DNA from: Clostridium estertheticum subsp. estertheticum
GTDB lineage: Bacteria; Bacillota; Clostridia; Clostridiales; Clostridiaceae
Length of the DNA: 64,000 nucleotides
Assembly (NCBI RefSeq): GCF_001877035.1
Contig: NZ_CP015756.1
Coordinates: 4,517,001 to 4,581,000, forward strand
Reading direction: 5' to 3'
Shown here: positions 1 to 8,096 of the stretch, piece by piece
Position numbering within the stretch: position 1 is the first letter of the stretch
How the letters are laid out: every line of letters starts with the position of its first letter
The notes under the pieces: model-generated
Seen by the model: the letters and a program-made list of their open reading frames with translations, nothing else
What the model was told of the DNA's origin: nothing
Database searches by the model: none
Translations under genes and position numbers: made by a program

Positions 1-1
1 C

Positions 2-766
2 AATATAGTTGGTGATATAGACAATTCACAAATAATTTATAGTAAGTGGCATCCAGACACAGACTCCATGTCCATATTGGAAAAAAAATCAAACATGAAA
101 ATCACTATTAACACTTTTAACTACAACGCTGATACCAATAAGGTACAAGCCCCTGGCGACACAAACAATAAGGACGTAAAATTTACCGTAGCTAATAAGA
201 ACGATACTATTAGCGATATACAGATGTCACCTAAAATGTATATATCTTATATAAAGGTGATGAGAAATAGCTTAACAAGTGATGTATTTTTTTATGATGT
301 TAATGGAAATATTACTCGCATTTTTAACTCTAAACATATTGGAAGAATTAGAACGTTTGATCATAACCCAAATCTTATTTATGAAGATACCTCAACCAAC
401 TCAATAAAGGTTTCAAATATGGATTGGAGTCTAGACAATATACAAGCGTGCCTTTTAAATACAGATAACAATGATAATATATATATAGGTGCTCTTAAAA
501 ATGGGAAAGTTTATAAGATAATGTACGGGTCTACAGCTAAATCTGTAAAGAAATGGACCTCCATAGTACTTAATTCCCCTGTAGATAAAAAGCACATTAG
601 TGTAACTAAAAGTGGTGCTATCTTTATAGATAGTAATTTAGAAGGTTATATTACTAATCAAATATCTAAGAAAAAGACTTCTTATGCCGGAACAATTTTA
701 GAAATAACTGATACTAAAATAATTTCAATAGATAATGGAATTATAAAAAAAGTAAATTTACCTTAA
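2..766 (+). CDS. Hypothetical protein, 5' end missing
   Basis: The reading frame is open from base 2 through the first visible ATG at 68 to the stop at 766, so the gene starts outside the window and the ATG at 68 is probably internal. At least 254 codons are present. I do not recognise the family. The visible part is rich in beta-prone segments with recurring patterns such as NIYIGALKNGKVYKI, GAIFIDSN and ISIDNGIIKK, which suggests a propeller-like or repeat-built beta protein; that is inference. No membrane segment is visible in this part. It is convergent with the ATPase gene downstream, with a hairpin in the gap. Confidence 0.6.
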   Translation, partial: NIVGDIDNSQIIYSKWHPDTDSMSILEKKSNMKITINTFNYNADTNKVQAPGDTNNKDVKFTVANKNDTISDIQMSPKMYISYIKVMRNSLTSDVFFYDVNGNITRIFNSKHIGRIRTFDHNPNLIYEDTSTNSIKVSNMDWSLDNIQACLLNTDNNDNIYIGALKNGKVYKIMYGSTAKSVKKWTSIVLNSPVDKKHISVTKSGAIFIDSNLEGYITNQISKKKTSYAGTILEITDTKIISIDNGIIKKVNLP

Positions 767-799
767 ATTTATATTATTGTATCTTGATATTAACATTTT

Positions 800-830
800 A
801 AATCCTCATCTAATGGTGGGGGTTTATATT
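800..830. terminator. Possible bidirectional terminator
   Basis: An 11-bp stem can form between 800-810 and 815-825; three of the pairs are G-U on the plus-strand RNA, and the loop is 4 nt. It is followed by TTTATATT. It lies exactly between two convergent genes, which supports a terminator role, but the wobble pairs and short T-run keep confidence moderate. Confidence 0.45.
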
Positions 831-1586
831 CTAGTTAAGGCTATCAATTAGAATACGGAGCATCTTATCCCTATTATTAATAAAGTTTTTCGTTATCTGA
901 TAGTTTTCAGTTTCTTCATATCTAACAACTTCCATCTTATCTTTTATTTCATAAATAGTTGATTCTGGGTAAGCCATTATAATTGGAGAATGAGTTGAAA
1001 TAATAAGTTGAGAACCCATATTAACTAACTCATGAATTCTTGTAATCATCGACATCTGCCTTGATGGAGATAATGCAGCCTCTGGCTCGTCTAATATATA
1101 CAGTCCATTACTGCCAAACCTATTCATAAATACAGCAAAAAAAGACTCTCCATGGGATTGTTTATGTAGCGATTGACCTCCGTATGAAGACACAAGTTTT
1201 GGTCCTCCCTCTCTATCAAGTTCATCAATATTGCTCGCAAGGTTATAGAAACTCTCTGCTCTTAGAAAAAATCCATTCTTTGGTTTTTTTACTCCCTTAA
1301 CTAACTTTATATATTTGTATAATTCTGAGTGTGTGTTCATGGATGAAAAGTTGAAATTGATTGTTCCACCTTCAGGATTAAACCCACAAGCAATTGCTAT
1401 TGCCTCCAAAATTGTAGATTTACCCGAACCATTTTCCCCTACAATAAATGTTACTTTTGGATGAAAATCTAGACTTGATAAATTCTTTATGGTAGGTAAA
1501 CAGAAAGGATAATTTGAAAAAGACTCAACACTTTCTCTTTTAAGTTCTAACCTTCTAAGATATTGATTACTCTCTAAAAATTCCAT
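831..1586 (-). CDS. AAA/SMC-type ATPase (AAA_21-like)
   Basis: A 251-residue protein with a full ABC/SMC-type nucleotide-binding site: Walker A GENGSGKST at residues 50-58, a signature-like SHGES at 144-148, Walker B LYILDEPEAAL at 162-172 and an H-loop STHSP at 197-201. This resembles the compact single-domain ATPases related to RecF/OLD-type AAA_21 proteins, which are soluble and have no transporter subunits. There is no coiled-coil arm, so it is much shorter than SMC or RecN. The start has a good RBS (AGGAGAA, 7 nt upstream). No partner gene (TOPRIM nuclease, reverse transcriptase or similar) is adjacent, so the biological role is unknown. Possible roles are DNA metabolism or defence, which is inference. 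Confidence 0.85.
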   Translation of the reverse strand: MEFLESNQYLRRLELKRESVESFSNYPFCLPTIKNLSSLDFHPKVTFIVGENGSGKSTILEAIAIACGFNPEGGTINFNFSSMNTHSELYKYIKLVKGVKKPKNGFFLRAESFYNLASNIDELDREGGPKLVSSYGGQSLHKQSHGESFFAVFMNRFGSNGLYILDEPEAALSPSRQMSMITRIHELVNMGSQLIISTHSPIIMAYPESTIYEIKDKMEVVRYEETENYQITKNFINNRDKMLRILIDSLN

Positions 1587-1810
1587 GTTTATTCTCCTAT
1601 TAATTTGTCATCTTATATTTTCATTTAATACCATATATGTGCCCTGGATTCAAAACATTCTATACAGTATATAAGCAATTATATCATACTAGATTTATTG
1701 ATTTTACATATTACTATAAGAAAAAATAAAAATTATCCTGACTTTTTGTTTGCATAAGTTGTTATACATAATGAAAAGCACTTTTTAATCTATCAAAAGG
1801 AGGTAAAGCA

Positions 1811-2371
1811 GTGAACAAGGACTTTTTTCTAATAAGAAGAATGAAGCGTGGCGATGAATCTGCAGTTAATGATTTTGTAAAGCAGTATAATAACGAAATA
1901 TATAAGTACTGTTATTATAGACTTTCTGATAAATGGCAGGCTGAAGATGTTACACAAGATACTTTTATTAGCTTTTTTAAACATTTTAACAGCTATATTC
2001 ACAAGGGTAAGGCAAAAAACTATCTTTATATTATTGCAGGAAACTTATGTAAAAATGAATATAAAAAGCATAAAGAAATATCCACCTGCCATGTGGAAGA
2101 CAAAATAATGAATTTGAAAGAAGTGCAAGAAGAAATTGTGCTAAAAGTATCTTTGGAGCAGGAGATTTCTAGGTTACCAAAGGAGTTCAAGGAAGTAATT
2201 CTCTTATACTATTTTCAAAATCTAAAGATTCGAGAAATTGCAGAAATATTGAATATTAATATTTCACTAGTAAAATATCGTCTCTCAGAAAGTAAAAAGC
2301 TGCTACAAAAAAGTATAGATAAGGAGGATTTTTATGGATATTCATTCAAATCAGAAAATTCCAGTTTATGA
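1811..2371 (+). CDS. ECF-like sigma-70 family RNA polymerase sigma factor
   Basis: At 186 residues this has the two-domain layout of extracytoplasmic-function sigma factors. Region 2 is near residues 10-75 (core-binding and -10 recognition; AEDVTQDTF is the conserved 2.2/2.3 patch). Region 4 is near 120-175 (LPKEFKEVILLYY followed by the helix-turn-helix IREIAEILNINISLVKYRL, which reads the -35). The start follows AAAAGGAGG with good spacing. Its 3' end overlaps the next gene by 38 nt, so the two are probably translationally coupled. ECF factors are usually held by a membrane anti-sigma factor encoded next to them and activate their own operon; the neighbour here fits that role. The target is most likely the downstream ABC transporter (inference). 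Confidence 0.88.
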   Translation: MNKDFFLIRRMKRGDESAVNDFVKQYNNEIYKYCYYRLSDKWQAEDVTQDTFISFFKHFNSYIHKGKAKNYLYIIAGNLCKNEYKKHKEISTCHVEDKIMNLKEVQEEIVLKVSLEQEISRLPKEFKEVILLYYFQNLKIREIAEILNINISLVKYRLSESKKLLQKSIDKEDFYGYSFKSENSSL

Positions 2372-3062
2372 TGAAAAAAAGATGGTGCAGACAATTGTTG
2401 CTGCTAAAAAAGAATATCGAAGGCAAATGCTTTTACAACCTATGAACAGTTGGGAGTTTCTATTTCAACAAATGTTGTCTTTGAGTAAAAAGTATTGGAT
2501 TACACAACTTGTTGTTTTTTTTGTAGCTGCTTTTGGTTTGGGTTTTATAAATATAAGTGAAAATAAAATGAGCTATTGTGCCATCTATGCACCACTATTG
2601 ATTTTATTTTCAATACCAGAGCTATGGAAAAATATATCAACTAATACCTATGAAGTAGAAAATACAACATACTTTGATTTACGAAAACTCTATCTTTCAA
2701 GATTAGTGTTAGTAGGAATGATGGATTTGATATTATTGAGCTTATTAACTGTAATAACAGTACAGACAGGCGGATTTTCACTCTATGATGCAGTCATTTA
2801 TTTCTTTGTACCCTTTAATTTTAGTTGCTGCATATGCTTTTCATTGCTATGTAGTAAAAGAAAAATATGTTCAGAACTTCTTGCTGTAGGCAGCTGTATA
2901 AGTGGAGCGGGTTTTTGGTACCTACTGGTGAAAGATTATAATGTATATGAATTACTGCAGATGAGAATATGGTATGCACTTTTGATTCTTTCTGTAGGGT
3001 ATCTTATTTTTGCGGGAAAAAGAATTATGGAATCAAGTAGATGTTATTTGGAGGGGTGTTAA
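2334..3062 (+). CDS. Membrane protein, candidate anti-sigma factor
   Basis: A 242-residue protein with a polar N-terminus of about 60 residues followed by roughly six hydrophobic segments (starting near residues 62, 84, 125, 155, 180 and 212). I recognise no characterised family. The start ATG has an AAGGAGG RBS at 2321-2327 inside the sigma-factor gene, and the gene's stop overlaps the next start by one base in a TAATG junction. A soluble N-terminal segment plus membrane helices, encoded directly after an ECF sigma gene, is the arrangement expected of an anti-sigma factor. It could equally be an extra membrane subunit of the ABC transporter. No zinc-binding ZAS motif (HxxxCxxC) is visible. 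Confidence 0.75.
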   Translation: MDIHSNQKIPVYDEKKMVQTIVAAKKEYRRQMLLQPMNSWEFLFQQMLSLSKKYWITQLVVFFVAAFGLGFINISENKMSYCAIYAPLLILFSIPELWKNISTNTYEVENTTYFDLRKLYLSRLVLVGMMDLILLSLLTVITVQTGGFSLYDAVIYFFVPFNFSCCICFSLLCSKRKICSELLAVGSCISGAGFWYLLVKDYNVYELLQMRIWYALLILSVGYLIFAGKRIMESSRCYLEGC

Positions 3063-3949
3063 TGCAATTACAAGTAAATAATTTATGTAAGAATTTTAAA
3101 GAAAATACAGCTGTTAATCATGTAAGTTTTACATTAGAAAAAGGAGTATATGGTCTACTCGGAGCTAATGGCGCAGGGAAAACAACTCTTATGAGAATGC
3201 TTTGCACACTAGTTACGCCTACTAATGGAACAGTACAGTATGATGGAGAAGATATCCAAGACATGGATGAAAGATATAGGAGAATTCTTGGTTATTTGCC
3301 ACAAGAATTTGGATATTATCCGGAATTTTCAGCACAGGATTATATGTTATATATAGCTGCATTAAAGGGCTTAAAGCCAATAATTGCAAGAAAACGTGTA
3401 AATGAATTATTAGACATAGTTTCACTAACAAAAGTTAGAAAGAAGAAAATAAAAACTTTTTCTGGTGGAATGAAGAGAAGGCTTGGGATTGCCCAGGCAG
3501 TCCTTAATAATCCAGAAATTTTAATATTAGATGAGCCAACAGCAGGACTAGATCCAAAAGAAAGAATCCGGTTCCGTACGCTCATCAGCCACATTGCTGA
3601 GGAACGAATTGTTCTATTGTCTACTCATATTGTGTCAGATTTAGAATCCATGGCAAAAGAAATTTTAATTATGAAAGATGGAAGTATTATTGCTAAGGGA
3701 GATATTGAAAAGTTACTATCTGAAGTCAGAGGCAAGACATGGACTTGCCTAGTAGATTCAAAAGAAACAGAAGAATTATGTTCCACGTATTTATTCAGCA
3801 ATGAAAGGAACTGTGGAGAGAAAGTTGAACTTAGGATTATTTCAGATACAAGTCCATTACCATCTGCTATACAGGTTGAGCCTACTTTGGAAGACTTGTT
3901 TATATACTATTTTGGCGAGGTGAATGAAAATGCAAATTTTGAAATATGA
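3062..3949 (+). CDS. ABC transporter ATP-binding protein
   Basis: A BcrA/CcmA-type ATPase of 295 residues. It has Walker A GANGAGKTT (residues 34-42), a Q-loop in YLPQEFGYYPEF, signature FSGGMKRRLGIAQ, Walker [12 protein letters not shown] and H-loop STHIV. A reading frame extends 7 codons further upstream, but the ATG at 3062 is preferred: GGAGGGG lies 6-8 nt before it and it overlaps the previous stop by one base. The gene overlaps the permease start by 26 nt, so the ATPase and permease form one export unit. The family energises export of peptides, antibiotics or lipids; the substrate cannot be read from sequence. Confidence 0.92.
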   Translation: MQLQVNNLCKNFKENTAVNHVSFTLEKGVYGLLGANGAGKTTLMRMLCTLVTPTNGTVQYDGEDIQDMDERYRRILGYLPQEFGYYPEFSAQDYMLYIAALKGLKPIIARKRVNELLDIVSLTKVRKKKIKTFSGGMKRRLGIAQAVLNNPEILILDEPTAGLDPKERIRFRTLISHIAEERIVLLSTHIVSDLESMAKEILIMKDGSIIAKGDIEKLLSEVRGKTWTCLVDSKETEELCSTYLFSNERNCGEKVELRIISDTSPLPSAIQVEPTLEDLFIYYFGEVNENANFEI

Positions 3950-5203
3950 AATGAAAAAAATATTTTGTAAAAGAAGTGCAATTATAAGTTTAATAGTATT
4001 AGCAGTTTATTTAGGAAGCTCGATATTTTCCTGTGTCCAAGCAACATGGGCTGATGTTGCTGATGCTGCTGGAAATGGCATTAGCGGAATTAAAGCAATA
4101 AACTTAGTTAAGAATGAAAAAATGAAATGGAATGGTATTGTAACAGAAAAATTCATTGGAAATATAATAAAAGAAAATCATGAAATCAATTCAGATAGTA
4201 AATATGCTGGTATTTCCAAATCAGGTACTCACCTTTCAAAATCGGACACTCAGCTTTTAAATATGCAATTTTATCAAAAACAGGGATTTATGGATATACA
4301 GGACCTAATTACGGATTCTTATTGTAAAATCCATTTTTATGATAGTAACATTATTGACAGCTTAAGTGTTGATGATGCAGGTAGATTTTATTCGAATCGG
4401 GTTAATAATTTAAAAGAATTGCTGGCTAGTGATGAATCAAGCCGCCTTACAAAAAACGAGAAAGAATATTTGATAAATTCTGCCCAAAACTTAACTACAC
4501 CACTTAAGTATTCCTATGCAGATGTTGGCTGAATGCATTGGAAAAGAGTGCAACAGTAATTTTTGCTTTGTCATTTGTAATTTGTATTTTAATGGCACCA
4601 ATATTTTCTGTAGAATATCAAACAGGCAGCGATGTAATCTTACTTACTACTGAGCATGGAAAGAAAAAAGGGATTATATATAAGCTGTTTGCTGGATTTT
4701 TATCCACATCTTTGGTATATTGGATAACTGTATGTATAGTATTTGGTTTTATTTTTATGATATTTGGCTTTGAGGGCGGTAATTCTCAAATTCAGGCGTC
4801 TTCCTATGGTTGGAAAAGCTTTTATCATATCACAAACAGTGAGGCTCTTTTGATGGTATTACTTTTGGGTTATGTAGGCTGCCTATTTATTAGTAGTTTG
4901 GCTATGTTCCTTTCATCTAAAGTAAAAACATCATTTGCAACGATTATTTTGCTAGGTCTAATCATCATAATTCCTTCAACCATTGATCAGTTTTTAATTG
5001 TAGGAAGCTTCTGGGATAAAGTTTTAAACATGTTACCATCTCAGATGCTGCTGGGTTGGAGATTGCTGCAGACATTTACACTTTATTACTTTGGAGGAAA
5101 GGTATTTACACCTTATCAGATACTTCCTGTTTTATATGGTATATTTATAAGTTTATTATTACCTTTTGCTTATAGATCCTTTCGAAAACATCAGGTATCG
5201 TAA
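3924..5203 (+). pseudogene. ABC-2 type permease, split by frameshift
   Basis: Two consecutive frames together make one permease of about 426 residues. The first (3924-4532, 202 aa) has an N-terminal membrane helix and an extracytoplasmic domain, then ends at TGA in GTTGGCTGAATGCATTGG. The second frame, already open upstream of 4538, continues as WNALEKSATVIFALSFV and carries five or more membrane helices to 5203. Restoring one G (TGGAAT instead of TGAAT) joins them as ...YADVG-WNALEK... without losing a residue. This layout (helix, large extracellular domain, helix bundle) is that of ABC-2 permeases paired with BcrA-type ATPases. The frameshift may be a true mutation, phase variation or a sequencing error. 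If real, the 202-aa product lacks most of the channel and export is probably lost. A TTG at 4538 has no clear RBS. Confidence 0.8.
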
Positions 5204-5241
5204 TAGACTATTTCCTATTTTTAAGTAGCAAAACGTGATAA

Positions 5242-5643
5242 AAGGCCATTATACTTGTTGATGGTTTATCTGAAATAGGCGGCTTTTTAATGTTCTTTAC
5301 AGCAATAGGACTAGGAACTTATTTTGTTATTAAGGGTAAGTTAACAGTGGGTGCAATGATTTCTACAGTTCAATTGATGGATAATATAGTTGGGCCGCTT
5401 GTTATAGTATCGACAAGATTAAAAAAGGTTAAAGCAGTTAAATTAATCGGTGAAAAGCTAGTTAAATTTGCGTATAAAAATCAAAATTGCGATAGTGGGA
5501 TTGATAAGTTAAGTTTTGAAGGGGGAATAACTTTTTAAAATGTAAATTTCTGCTATAGTAAAGAACTAAAGACACTAGATAGTGTATCTTTGAATATTAA
5601 AAAAGGTAGTAAATATGAAAGCCCAGCAAAAAAATGCATTTAA
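5242..5643 (+). pseudogene. Decayed ABC exporter (permease-ATPase) fragment
   Basis: In one frame from about 5242, bounded upstream by a stop at 5239, the translation has the sixth-helix region of ABC exporters: LGTYFVIKGKLTVGAMIS, then MDNIVGPLVIVSTRLKKVKA. It then runs to the start of the nucleotide-binding domain, GGITF-stop-NVNFCYSKELKTLDSV. In intact homologues this reads ITFENVNFSY, so the TAA at 5536-5538 looks like a GAA-to-TAA nonsense change. The frame ends at 5643 just where Walker A should follow, so Walker A, signature and Walker B are absent. The N-terminal helices are also missing. It is a relic of a once complete exporter. Any use of the ATG at 5290 would give an 82-residue peptide of doubtful function. 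Confidence 0.75.
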
Positions 5644-5713
5644 GTAGATTAGCCATAAAACATTATACTCAATCCATTTTGAACTGCTTTCTGTAAACAG
5701 AAAGTGGAAACAT

Positions 5714-5749
5714 AAAAATTACCAACCCTTAGAGGTTAGTAATTTTTTT
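5714..5749 (+). terminator. Rho-independent terminator
   Basis: A stem between 5714-5727 (AAAAATTACCAACC) and 5733-5747 (GGTTAGTAATTTTT), with a 5-6 nt loop, is followed by a T-run. It closes the plus-strand ABC region and faces the convergent cotJC gene. The A-run on the other side would also let it act on the minus strand. Confidence 0.7.
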
Positions 5750-5935
5750 GATTAAAGCATTGGGTTATATGTCTTCTTAATTTTATTTATTTAAACCTCT
5801 TTTTCTCATTTTTCCTATTAAAGTACTTTTAGACTTTAGATATACTTGTTATTTCTACAACTTCTTTGTAACTGTGATTGCTTTAATTCATTGTGCTACA
5901 GTTTGATTAGTATTTATATGTGAAGTTATAAACTG

Positions 5936-6517
5936 CTACTTCATTGTAAATAGATGAGGTTCCTGTAAATAATCTTGAACAATTCTAAGAGATTCACCAA
6001 ACCTTTGATAATGAACAATTTCCCTTTCGCGTAGAAACTTTAATGGTTCTAATACATCAGGATCATCTGCCATATTTATTAGGTACTCATAAGTTGCCCT
6101 TGCTTTTTGCTCTGCAGCTAAGTTTTCAGTAAGGTCTACAATCGGGTCTCCTTTTGATTGAATGTAAGCTGCCGTAAAAGGTGAACCTGAAGCACTTACT
6201 GGGAATACTCCTCTACCATGATCTACATAGTAGTCAGCCATACCAGCTTTTTGAATTTCTTCGAGACTAGCGCCTTTCATTAATTGTCTAACTATAGCAC
6301 CAACCATTTCCAAATGAGCCAACTCCTCTGTTCCGATATCATTACATGTTGCTATAGCTTGGGGCGTAATCATTGAAAATCGTTGAGTTAAATATCTTAA
6401 GGATGCAGCTAATTCACCATCTGGTCCGCCATATTGCGTAACAATTATTTTTGCCATTTTAGGATCTGCTTTTTTAATTTTTACTGGAAACTGTAAGAAC
6501 TTATCGTATGTCCACAT
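5936..6517 (-). CDS. cotJC: Spore coat protein CotJC (manganese-catalase family)
   Basis: 193 residues, with the ferritin-like helical layout of manganese catalases: the recognisable EELAHLEMVGAIVRQL metal-ligand helix, NLAAEQKARATYEYLI and LKFLREREIVHYQRFGE. CotJC is a spore coat or inner-coat protein of Bacillus and Clostridium, probably a peroxide-handling enzyme deposited on the spore; activity is inferred from family. It follows cotJB by 3 nt and has a GGAGG RBS inside the cotJB end. The length matches the family. Expression is probably in the mother cell (sigma-E in Bacillus), though I could not identify a convincing promoter. Confidence 0.93.
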   Translation of the reverse strand: MWTYDKFLQFPVKIKKADPKMAKIIVTQYGGPDGELAASLRYLTQRFSMITPQAIATCNDIGTEELAHLEMVGAIVRQLMKGASLEEIQKAGMADYYVDHGRGVFPVSASGSPFTAAYIQSKGDPIVDLTENLAAEQKARATYEYLINMADDPDVLEPLKFLREREIVHYQRFGESLRIVQDYLQEPHLFTMK

Positions 6518-6520
6518 AAA

Positions 6521-6799
6521 TTAATTATCCTCCCTTTCTAATTTATAATTAGCATCAGTTTCCCAAGGCCACGGATTATTTATCCACTGCCATGGATATG
6601 GACTTAAAGAGTCGTGCTCAGATAACATTCCGTAATTCATTTCATAATTTGCCTTTAATCTTTTTGATTCTTTCACATAAAAATTATAAGTTGCAATAGC
6701 CTCTTTATCCATTGGATGGGTATTAAGATATAAAGCTAAATCCTCTTTCATAAATTCTGAAGCAACAACCAGTTTTAAGACTTCCGTTCTATTCATCAT
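6521..6799 (-). CDS. cotJB: Spore coat protein CotJB
   Basis: A 92-residue protein typical of CotJB, with the diagnostic C-terminus SPYPWQWINNPWPWE. It is a spore coat component that works with CotJC; the molecular function is unknown. Its start overlaps the cotJA end by 11 nt (two tandem ATG codons; AAGGGGGAT precedes), which indicates translational coupling in the cotJABC operon. Confidence 0.93.
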   Translation of the reverse strand: MMNRTEVLKLVVASEFMKEDLALYLNTHPMDKEAIATYNFYVKESKRLKANYEMNYGMLSEHDSLSPYPWQWINNPWPWETDANYKLEREDN

Positions 6800-7028
6800 A
6801 AGTTATCCCCCTTTTACTTGATTCTAATGGACGATATTTTTTATCCTGCCCCTCGTATGGACTAAAAAGTTCCGGGAATACAGTTCCTCTTTTAAGCGCT
6901 TCAATAGGTGAGAAAAGTGTGCAAAGCTTCTGGTAGGGAACATATGCTGCAGCTAATCTGATATTTTTTATTACAGTTTCTTGTGGAATACAATTATCCA
7001 TTGTTATTACATTGTTATTTTGTTCCAA
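6789..7028 (-). CDS. cotJA: Spore coat-associated protein CotJA
   Basis: A 79-residue protein matching the CotJA family: RLAAAYVPYQKLCTLFSP followed by the FPELFSPYEG segment. CotJA is the first gene of cotJABC and is needed for CotJC assembly in Bacillus. The RBS is GGAGGG before ATG 7028. The operon's promoter should lie in the AT-rich gap 7029-7100. No clear sigma-E consensus could be assigned there. Confidence 0.92.
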   Translation of the reverse strand: MEQNNNVITMDNCIPQETVIKNIRLAAAYVPYQKLCTLFSPIEALKRGTVFPELFSPYEGQDKKYRPLESSKRGITYDE

Positions 7029-7328
7029 TTTAACCCTCCATATTATTAGTATATAATATTATATTCATATTAGTTAAATGGTGATTATTTAATTCCAAAT
7101 TTATGAGCGTTTTGATGAAAAGAAGCTAATTGTATTAAATTTTATTAAATGGCTTCTTATTTTTTATATACAAAAAGAGCGTTTCTTGATCCTAAACTGA
7201 TTTAAAGAGAAAGACTGACATATTAAAAATTCATCTAAACATAACTAAATTAACAATTTGAGATTAATGTCTCTAATAATTGCACATAATAGAATGTAAT
7301 AAAATTTTATAAATACGGAGGTATTACT
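7029..7328. other. Divergent intergenic region between cotJA and coat genes
   Basis: About 300 bases of AT-rich sequence that must hold two divergent sporulation promoters. A hairpin can form between 7120-7126 (AAGAAGC) and 7152-7158 (GCTTCTT), followed on the plus strand by ATTTTTTATAT, like a terminator with no annotated gene in front of it. No coding sequence with a usable RBS was found here. Confidence 0.4.
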
Positions 7329-7541
7329 ATGAGACAGCTTTCAGAGGGTGAATTGTTATCCCTAACAACTTTATTAACTATGGAAAAGGACGGACTAGCA
7401 GTTGCAAAAACCATGAAAAATCTAATTAGTGATGAAGATTTAAAAAAACAAGCTGAAACTGGCGTTTTAGCAACAGAAGGAAGAATAAAGGGAGTTCAGC
7501 AATTTATCAATGAAAATCAGGTTACAGGAGGAGCAAAATAA
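7329..7541 (+). CDS. Small CotF-associated spore protein
   Basis: A 70-residue, helix-rich acidic protein starting after a CGGAGG RBS. It resembles the small proteins often encoded directly before CotF-type coat genes in clostridia (LSEGELLSLTTLLTMEKDGLAVAK pattern, given here in part; residues 4-27). It is followed after 1 nt by the CotF-like gene, so both are co-expressed. Function: probably a spore coat or spore-surface component, inferred from the neighbour. No catalytic motif is seen. Confidence 0.75.
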   Translation: MRQLSEGELLSLTTLLTMEKDGLAVAKTMKNLISDEDLKKQAETGVLATEGRIKGVQQFINENQVTGGAK

Positions 7542-7542
7542 T

Positions 7543-7842
7543 ATGGGAATGATAACAAATAATATTGTAAAAAATAACACAAATATTAATGATGAAGTAA
7601 TCGCCGGAAATATGATTGGCTCCGCAACAAGTGCAGCAGATGCTTATCTAGCTGCAACTTTAACAAGCTCTACGCCTGAATTAAGAGCGTTATATTCATC
7701 TAATTTAAATGGTATAATAGGTGGGCATTCAGCATTAACAGACTTAGCTGTAAACCGTGGATGGGTATCACCTTATAATAAACCTTCACAGCAATTAGCT
7801 GATACTTTTGAAAAATCTCAAACTACAGTTGAGAATAAATAA
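7543..7842 (+). CDS. CotF-family spore coat protein
   Basis: A 99-residue protein with the CotF-type helical motif: AADAYLAATLTSSTPELRAL, then GHSALTDLAVNRGW and a tyrosine/proline tail SPYNKPSQQL. The start chosen is ATG 7543, 1 nt after the previous stop, because AGGAGGAG lies 7-10 nt before it; the frame is open 11 codons further upstream inside the previous gene. CotF-type proteins are heat- and solvent-stable coat components and are abundant in spores. Confidence 0.85.
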   Translation: MGMITNNIVKNNTNINDEVIAGNMIGSATSAADAYLAATLTSSTPELRALYSSNLNGIIGGHSALTDLAVNRGWVSPYNKPSQQLADTFEKSQTTVENK

Positions 7843-7856
7843 TTTATTTACTTTTT

Positions 7857-7904
7857 AAAAAAACCACCATTGTCATTTTAATTTTCAGGGGTGGTTCTTT
7901 ATTT
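7857..7904 (+). terminator. Terminator of the CotF-type operon
   Basis: AAACCACC (7861-7868) can pair with GGTGGTT (7890-7896), followed by CTTTATTTT, 15 nt after the coat gene stop. The 21-nt loop is large, so it is weaker than the hairpin at 7956. Confidence 0.5.
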
Positions 7905-7955
7905 TCAACCTTAAAACAAACTTTGCATAACGTACTTTAGTTATCAACGCACAAT

Positions 7956-7991
7956 AAAAAACCATCAGAATTAAAAATCTGATGGTTTTTT
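7956..7991. terminator. Bidirectional terminator between coat operon and glmS
   Basis: A 13-14 bp perfect stem (AAAAACCATCAGA at 7957-7969 with TCTGATGGTTTTT at 7978-7990) and an 8-nt loop, with A-run and T-run flanks. It can end the plus-strand coat transcript and the minus-strand glmS transcript. Confidence 0.85.
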
Positions 7992-8096
7992 ACCTTTAAT
8001 AATAATGAAAGAATTTATTCATGAATACCATTATATATAAATCTTAACTTAAAGACCTTTCCAATATACACAAAACTAATTCCCTAACACTTTACC

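Noticed and set aside
1738-1768. Promoter before the ECF sigma gene (CTGACT, 18-19 nt, TTATAC)
   Set aside because: Match too weak and spacing poor; an ECF-type autoregulated promoter could not be distinguished by eye.
4538-5203. Second permease as a separate gene starting at TTG 4538
   Set aside because: No RBS at usable distance, and the frame joins the previous protein when one base is restored.
5290-5538. 82-residue frame as an independent small membrane protein
   Set aside because: Its sequence continues in the same frame on both sides as ABC exporter, broken by a stop; better explained as a relic.
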